Positions 59,401 through 64,000 of a stretch of 64,000 nt of DNA are shown here, one piece after another. The notes beneath the pieces are model-generated. The model was not told the DNA's origin. It saw only the letters and a list, made by a program, of their open reading frames with translations, and ran no database searches. The stretch lies in the NCBI GenBank assembly GCA_032358165.1, contig JAALGY010000043.1, positions 1,364,001 through 1,428,000 on the forward strand, in the 5' to 3' direction. Each line of letters begins with the position of its first letter. Position 1 is the stretch's first letter. The translations under genes were made by a program, and so were the position numbers. The DNA is from Diplosphaera chodatii. Its lineage: Eukaryota; Chlorophyta; Trebouxiophyceae; Prasiolales; Stichococcaceae.

Positions 59401-60856
59401 AGGTGTGGCCGCCCGCGCCCCGTGGCGCCCGGCGAATGCTGCATGCACGCCTGTCTGTGCATGCGATTGCATAGCAGCTGCATGTACGAGTTGCGCCAAT
59501 GTGCAAATGCAGACGCGGCACAGGATTGCGAGGTCGTACCTTGCAAGACCGCCGCCACGATATGGTTCGTTGTGATAAGCAACACTGATCCCAACCTTGG
59601 TCGGCTGCAGGGCTTCGTGGCGACCGAACAAGGCGGGCCGTACAACAACATGTTCGAGGGCTGGCAGCCGGGCGCTGCCGTCAACGGCGGGGAGGCTGCG
59701 GGTATGGCGGTGCCATACGCCGCCGGCGCCATCCAGTCGACCTTCCTGCACCCCGCAGCGGGCGCGCCCGGGGAGCTGCACTTCCCCGCGGGCTGGCACG
59801 CGCAGCGCCAGCAGGTGCGGCCCTCGCAGATCCTCCTTGTGCACCCTGCTGTCTTGGGGCGGGCAGCATGCTGCAAGCTCATGCCCCCACGAGCTCTCCT
59901 TGCTAAGTGAGCCATCATCGGATTGAGCTGAGCGGAGCAGTGCTGCTGGAAGCCTTCTGTTGGGTCTCGGAGATGTTGTGACACGCAACTGTCGGCTGCA
60001 AGCAGGCGCCGCGCGGCAGCCTGGACTCTGGGGTGCCCCGCGCGGGCGGCTACCCGAGCAGCCGCCAGAGCATCGATGTGCAGCCCCGCCCGGCGTCGGA
60101 TGCCTTCGCCCAGGTGGGCTGCCTACATTACAAGCAGAGCTGCCAGGGGAGTCGTTGCGCAGTGTGTTCCAGCCTCGACGCACCTGATCATGTACCCTCG
60201 AAACTTGTGGCCCTCCTCAAGTCACACCTATATACAAGGCGATGAAAGGAAGAACAGTGTCTGGCTCCACCAACCCCGCACTGAGCTGCTGCTGCTCCGC
60301 TGTCGCAGCGGCTGTCGCTGGACGCCAACATGCTGCGGGGCGCGGGCGAGGCGCAGCTGTGGGGCACGGCCCCGGGCGTGCGCCTCGGCGGCGGCACCGC
60401 GCGCCACTCCGACACCGTCAACTACGCGGGCCTGGGGCACCTGCCCAGCGCCGAGTACGTGGTGGACGTGAGCTACCGCGCCGGGGCGGATGTGCAGGCG
60501 CAGGGCGACGGCGGCGGCGACCAGCTGGGGCCGCTGCCCACGCAGGTGCCTGCTGGCGCTTCCTGCTGCGGCGCAGTGGCCATCTGTATCACTCTTGGTC
60601 CGGCAGTCCTTCCCTGCTGCCTCGCGTGCCATGGGGGTGGTGTCTGCAGGCACGCATGTGTTGTTGAGGGCTGAACAGAGTGTGTGTGCTCGGTGTGACG
60701 CAGGCGCAGCTGCGGCGCAGCTCCCACTCGCCGGCCACCTCCGGCAGCAACCCGAGCACGCCCGCGCAGCAGGCGGCGCCCCCCCAGGAGCACCTCACCG
60801 CGCAGCTCGGCCAGCTGTACATGCACAACGCGCCCCTGCAGCACAGCCAGGCGTGA
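56484..60856 (+). CDS. Plant-type arginine-rich tandem CCCH zinc-finger protein
   Basis: Probable RNA-binding regulator of mRNA turnover or translation, shuttling between nucleus and cytoplasmic granules as plant RR-TZF proteins do. Sixteen exons: 56484-56564, 56698-56829, 56940-57013, 57124-57283, 57422-57532, 57746-57856, 58025-58150, 58264-58380, 58551-58751, 58878-58975, 59096-59201, 59307-59402, 59611-59814, 60006-60113, 60309-60545 and 60704-60856. They give 704 residues in phase. The RR region is DDFRMFQMK, then [20 protein letters not shown] and RRDPRYF. Finger 1 is C-x8-C-x5-C-x3-H ([20 protein letters not shown]). Finger 2 is C-x5-C-x4-C-x3-H ([16 protein letters not shown]). The remaining about 570 residues are Gln/Ala/Ser/Gly-rich and disordered with aromatic islands, ending [11 protein letters not shown] leader exon further 5' cannot be excluded. 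Confidence 0.93.
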
Positions 60857-62096
60857 CCCGCGTTCGTGTGGCCCCGGCGCCGTGGCCGACGGCACGGCAG
60901 GTCCAGCGGCTGCGAGGCAATCCTGCAGCAATGGCGTTGTAAGACTGACTGGCAGGGACCGCGCACAAACAATTCGGAGCCGCAGCAGGCGGCAGCACCA
61001 CCAAGGGCAAGCTTGTACCAGTCGCATCACAGCAGCAGCAGGGTACGAGACGGCATCAGTCGTCACGCCAACGCCAATTCAGCAGGTCCTCTGAGACTGC
61101 GAGCACGAGGGAGATGGGCTTGACTTTGGGACTCTTTCGATTTGTGCCACGCTTGCAGGCGGGTCACAGTATTTTGGTCTGCCGCTTTTGGTATGCACCT
61201 GCGCTTGACAGGGGTGCACTGAAGCTTCACATATGTCATCACTATCGGGAACGTTTTTGGGCCGTGCTCAGGCGCATTGTGGCAATGGTGTGCTGCAATG
61301 CCCCAATGCAGATGTGCCCTGAACTCTTGCTGCTAGGAAGTTTTACTGAGTTAGGTTGTCCGATTGCCAGATGGTATTGCCTCTGCAGCTCGCCATGGAC
61401 ATGGCAGGGGCTGACATGGCCTCCTCGGGGGTCGGCACCTGGTGTGGATTTGCCACGGATATTTTGGGGGCGACGGCGCATGCTGATCAGCCAGAAGTCT
61501 ATTCTTCGTTTGGTGCACTGCTGTACTCGGAGGGGATACAGCCCAGCATTTCCGCAAACAGGAGACTCTATATTGTGACTCGGCTTGTGTCGATGATTGT
61601 GTTTGGCGAGTCTGATGATTCGATTGGCTTCAGTTGATGGATTGCGCCAATCGAATTTTGCAAGCTGAACATCTGGTGGTGATGGCCGTTGACCTGTAAA
61701 GTGATTGCTCCTCCGGCACACCGACCAGACCAACGAAGTTGTAACACATGCTCCGCAAGACCAGTGGCTCTTCCCCGCACATCTACCTCAGATGAAGTAG
61801 GGCAGGTGCTGCCGTGCTACAGCAGGCCATGCTCGTCTATACCCCTTGTAGTCTTCACATTGTATCCCACCCTGTAGCGCTCACACTACATGCACGTGTC
61901 GAGCTCGCCCTCTTCATCAATGCTGTGCTGTGTGCTCACACCACCCTGGCAGTCTGCACATCAGACGGGGATTGGGCACACAGCAACGTGCGCAAAAGTC
62001 TGGAAACTGACAGCTGCTGGATCGCCTGCCACTACAACTGATTTCACCATGCGCAGCGACAATCGGCAGCCTTGAGCATTGTAGCGTCTTCAGCAC

Positions 62097-62147
62097 AGCG
62101 ATCGTACTGATGTCAGCGTCCTAGCGATCGTACCACGGCAGCGTCCT
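62097..62147 (+). repeat. Two-copy direct repeat, about 25-26 bases
   Basis: Copy 1 (62097-62122) and copy 2 (62123-62147) both begin AGCGATCGTAC and end CAGCGTCCT, with a variable centre (TGATGT against CACGG) one base different in length. Each copy holds the palindrome CGATCG. The repeat sits just before a TATA-like box, so a regulatory role is plausible. Confidence 0.7.
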
Positions 62148-62149
62148 CG

Positions 62150-62155
62150 TATAAA
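62150..62155 (+). promoter_or_regulatory. TATA-like box
   Basis: TATAAA lies two bases after the direct repeat and about 254 bases before the proposed ATG of the glycosylase gene. Position is plausible for a promoter with a long leader or a leader intron; there is no experimental support. Confidence 0.4.
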
Positions 62156-62408
62156 CACCGGAAGCTAGGACCTAGGGAGTCACTATCTGGTGCCATGTGC
62201 ATGTGACACATGCTGTTGATGTGCCGCAGCATGATGCACACTCCCAACCCCTTTGCGGTGAGTGCATCTGACCCAGCTGTTTGTTCAGGTTAGCAGTGCT
62301 ACTAGGGTGCTGTGTGCATATGATATGCTGTCCACCATGTTTGTGCAGGCATTCAGATGCCGGAAGGCGCAGACGCGGGGTGTCATCACGAGTTCAGCAC
62401 GCTGCTCG

Positions 62409-64000
62409 ATGCCTGCCAGCAAACAGCCGGACACTCATGCCGATGGATCCATTGACAACAGCAACCTGCATCGGGCTTCGATTCCCGACCCGCAGCCCAC
62501 GAAGCAGGAGGCTGCTGCTGAGCGGCCTAGCACCGCCAGGCGGGCGACTGCCACCCAGCGGCGGAGACCAGCAGCCAAACGGAAGGCAGCAGGGTCCGTT
62601 CCAGCCGACGCGGCAGGCCTGCCGCAGCCGGCCGGCGTGCCTGAGCTGCTGGGGGATGCGCCTCTGCGGCTGGTGCTGGTCGGCCACAACCCCAGCGACC
62701 ATGCATGGTGCGCGGGGGGCCTGGTGCGAGGTGCCCCAGCTCAGACCGTGTCAGCGAGCATCCCTCCCGCGGGGTGCTGCCATACCTTCAACAGGGTGGC
62801 AGGTTCCATCCCGCAGGTCCCGTCAACAAGGCCTGCATACTCATGTTGGAGCACAATCTAGTACACTGTGCGGCGAATAATCTACGAAACCATCACTTGC
62901 CTGCATGCACCCTTTGCAGGAAGTCGGGCCACTACTACAGCAACCCCTCAAATTGGATGTGGCGGTTGCTGAAGCAGACGGGCATCGCGCCTCCGCAGAT
63001 TCGGGGTGCCCAGGTGCCGCTGGCCCCTGCTGCCTGACCTGTGCCGGGGCGTGCACGATCACTGTGCCATCAGTTCACACTTCAGAATGCGTTGCCGGCA
63101 AGCATTTGCACCTGCAACAGCAGCCTGCCTCACCTAAGTGGCGTCGTGCTTTCTGGTGCACAGGATGACCGACAGATGCCTGTTGAGGCTGGTGTTGGTT
63201 TTGTGGATGTGGGGTGCGGTGTGCCAGGTCCGGAGTGCTGCACTGCGTCCTAGACAGGGATCTCACATCTGTACACGATTGCAGAGCATGCAAGAAACGC
63301 CTTTGGAACTGGAAGTGTGTGCAACCCCTGAGGATGGTATGTTGTCCTGCAGGTACCGCCAGCAACCAGTTCAGCTCTGCTGTCGTGAGCGGCTGGGGGA
63401 CCGGCTTCTTTCTGCGGCTTGCCAAGCACACGCAGCGTGCCTGCGATGCCATTCGGTGTGTGTACTCCAACATCCTCGAATCCAGCCTGCTGATGCGCTG
63501 TTGCTCGGGTGAAATGCTACTAGGATAGTGCACACATCAAATGACACCATGCACCTGATTGCCCAACGTGTTCAACAAGCGTATGTGATGCTAATCCCAC
63601 TTGCTTTCGTCCAGGTGCACCTGCGGGGTCTGTGGTGCCCCTGCAGTTGTCGCCTTTACTGGCAAAAGGCAATTCTCGGAGCTCGTAAACCATGGCAAGC
63701 GGGTCAGCACCCTCAACACACAACAAATGTTATGTGGCCGTTCCATGTTGGTTGTTGAACCACTGACTGCTGTCCTCGTACAGGCTGATCTGCCTGGTGT
63801 TCGCAGGGTAAAGCAAAGATCACAAACATCCCGCTCGGCTTGCAGACGCTTCGACCAGAAGTATGCTTGCATATGCCTCATGGACCTCCTGATGAACCTC
63901 CAGCTGGTGTTGCCACTTCCACATGCCGCTGATACGCAAGCATCGATGATGCTCCGGCTTCGTGGCATTTGTAGGGGTGGCCGCTGCCGCTCAGCACGGC
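62409..64000 (+). CDS. TDG/MUG-type mismatch-specific thymine/uracil-DNA glycosylase (3' end outside window)
   Basis: Predicted base-excision-repair enzyme removing uracil or thymine from G mismatches. Exons: 62409-62707, 62920-63013, 63164-63227, 63353-63455, 63615-63702, 63807-63860, and 63975 running off the end. All are phase-consistent. An Ala/Arg/Lys-rich leader (KQEAAAERPSTARRATATQR) precedes motif I LRLVLVGHNPSDHAW. Then follow KSGHYYSNPSNWMWRLLKQT, VGFVDVGCGVPG, SGWGTGFFLRLAKHTQRAC, APAVVAFTGKRQFSEL and KAKITNIPLGLQTLRPE, then GWPLPLST at the window edge. The order matches algal and plant members of the MUG/TDG family in the UDG superfamily. The motif I asparagine (GHNPS) is kept. 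Expected missing part: the short VWVxxSTSG-type end. An ATG at 62337 is an alternative start. Confidence 0.88.

Larger units (their letters stand above)
60857..62408. other. Intergenic region upstream of the glycosylase gene
   Basis: Long lower-GC spacer. The left part should be the 3' UTR of the CCCH gene; a plus ORF at about 61356-61637 has poor bias. The right part contains a two-copy direct repeat (62097-62147) and a TATAAA (62150-62155), so it is the likely promoter of the next gene. No RNA gene was recognised. Confidence 0.45.

Noticed and set aside
1..64000. CRISPR arrays, operons, phage or insertion sequences
   Set aside because: No regularly spaced repeats, transposase motifs or terminal inverted repeats were seen. 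The spliceosomal introns throughout make a prokaryotic or phage reading untenable.

Overview
This window is nuclear DNA from a GC-rich, intron-dense eukaryote, most likely a green alga (Chlorophyta; a trebouxiophyte such as a Coccomyxa or Chlorella relative would fit). Coding runs are short (50-300 bases), each ending in GT (a few seem to need GC) and resuming after an AG that is usually TGCAG. Once spliced, the proteins look like plant or algal families: a plant-type C2 phospholipase D, plastid ribosomal protein S6, an arginine-rich plant CCCH protein, a MATH-BTB (BPM) protein, an AT74-like histidine phosphatase, a PHD-GNAT regulator and an OEP16/Tim17-family membrane protein. The third codon position is strongly G/C, so long antisense ORFs are common and mostly meaningless. 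All gene models were spliced by hand from reading frame, intron phase and recalled family motifs; no homology search was possible. Where a model is called phase-consistent, the exon lengths add up across every junction.

Layout, left to right: 3' end of aspartate-semialdehyde dehydrogenase (+, 1-1287); AT74-like phosphatase (+, 1922-5356, with possible extra 3' exons to 5710); an unrecognised seven-exon gene (-, 6194-8384); a weak candidate gene (+, 8871-9270); an acidic low-complexity protein with a signal sequence (+, 9750-11526); an OEP16/Tim17-family protein (-, 11905-12369); a DUF3685-like plastid protein (+, 13109-16070); phospholipase D alpha (+, 16623-22314, complete, 20 exons); an N-myristoylated TKL/Raf-like kinase (-, 23066-28830); a small mitochondrial-type gene (+, 29202-29602); a PHD-TDBD-GNAT chromatin regulator (-, 29666-33885); a 71-aa coiled-coil-like protein (+, 34816-35137); plastid ribosomal protein S6 (-, 35371-35892); a protein ending in an H-V-T-L-R motif (+, 36668-38153); the MOCS3/UBA4/CNX5 adenylyl- and sulfurtransferase (-, 38615-41549); a weak candidate (+, about 42.9-43.3 kb); MATH-BTB (-, 43901-47598); a Tudor-like/TFIIS-M/SPOC protein (+, 48857-55219); a CCCH zinc-finger protein (+, 56484-60856); and the 5' part of a TDG/MUG-type DNA glycosylase (+, 62409 to beyond the window end).

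The genes are not an operon. They are independent nuclear genes on both strands with 0.1-1.6 kb spacers. Three have chromatin or transcription roles (PHD-GNAT, TFIIS-M/SPOC, TDG glycosylase), one is RNA-related (CCCH), three are signalling (kinase, PLD, BPM), and several are organellar or metabolic. No rRNA, convincing tRNA, CRISPR array or complete transposon was seen. The most unusual features are protein architectures: a 206-residue Pro/Gln-rich block inside a MATH domain, an Ala-rich insert in a kinase N-lobe, a Tudor-like/TFS2M/SPOC combination, and an IDM1-like PHD-GNAT gene about 29 kb from a TDG-like glycosylase gene.
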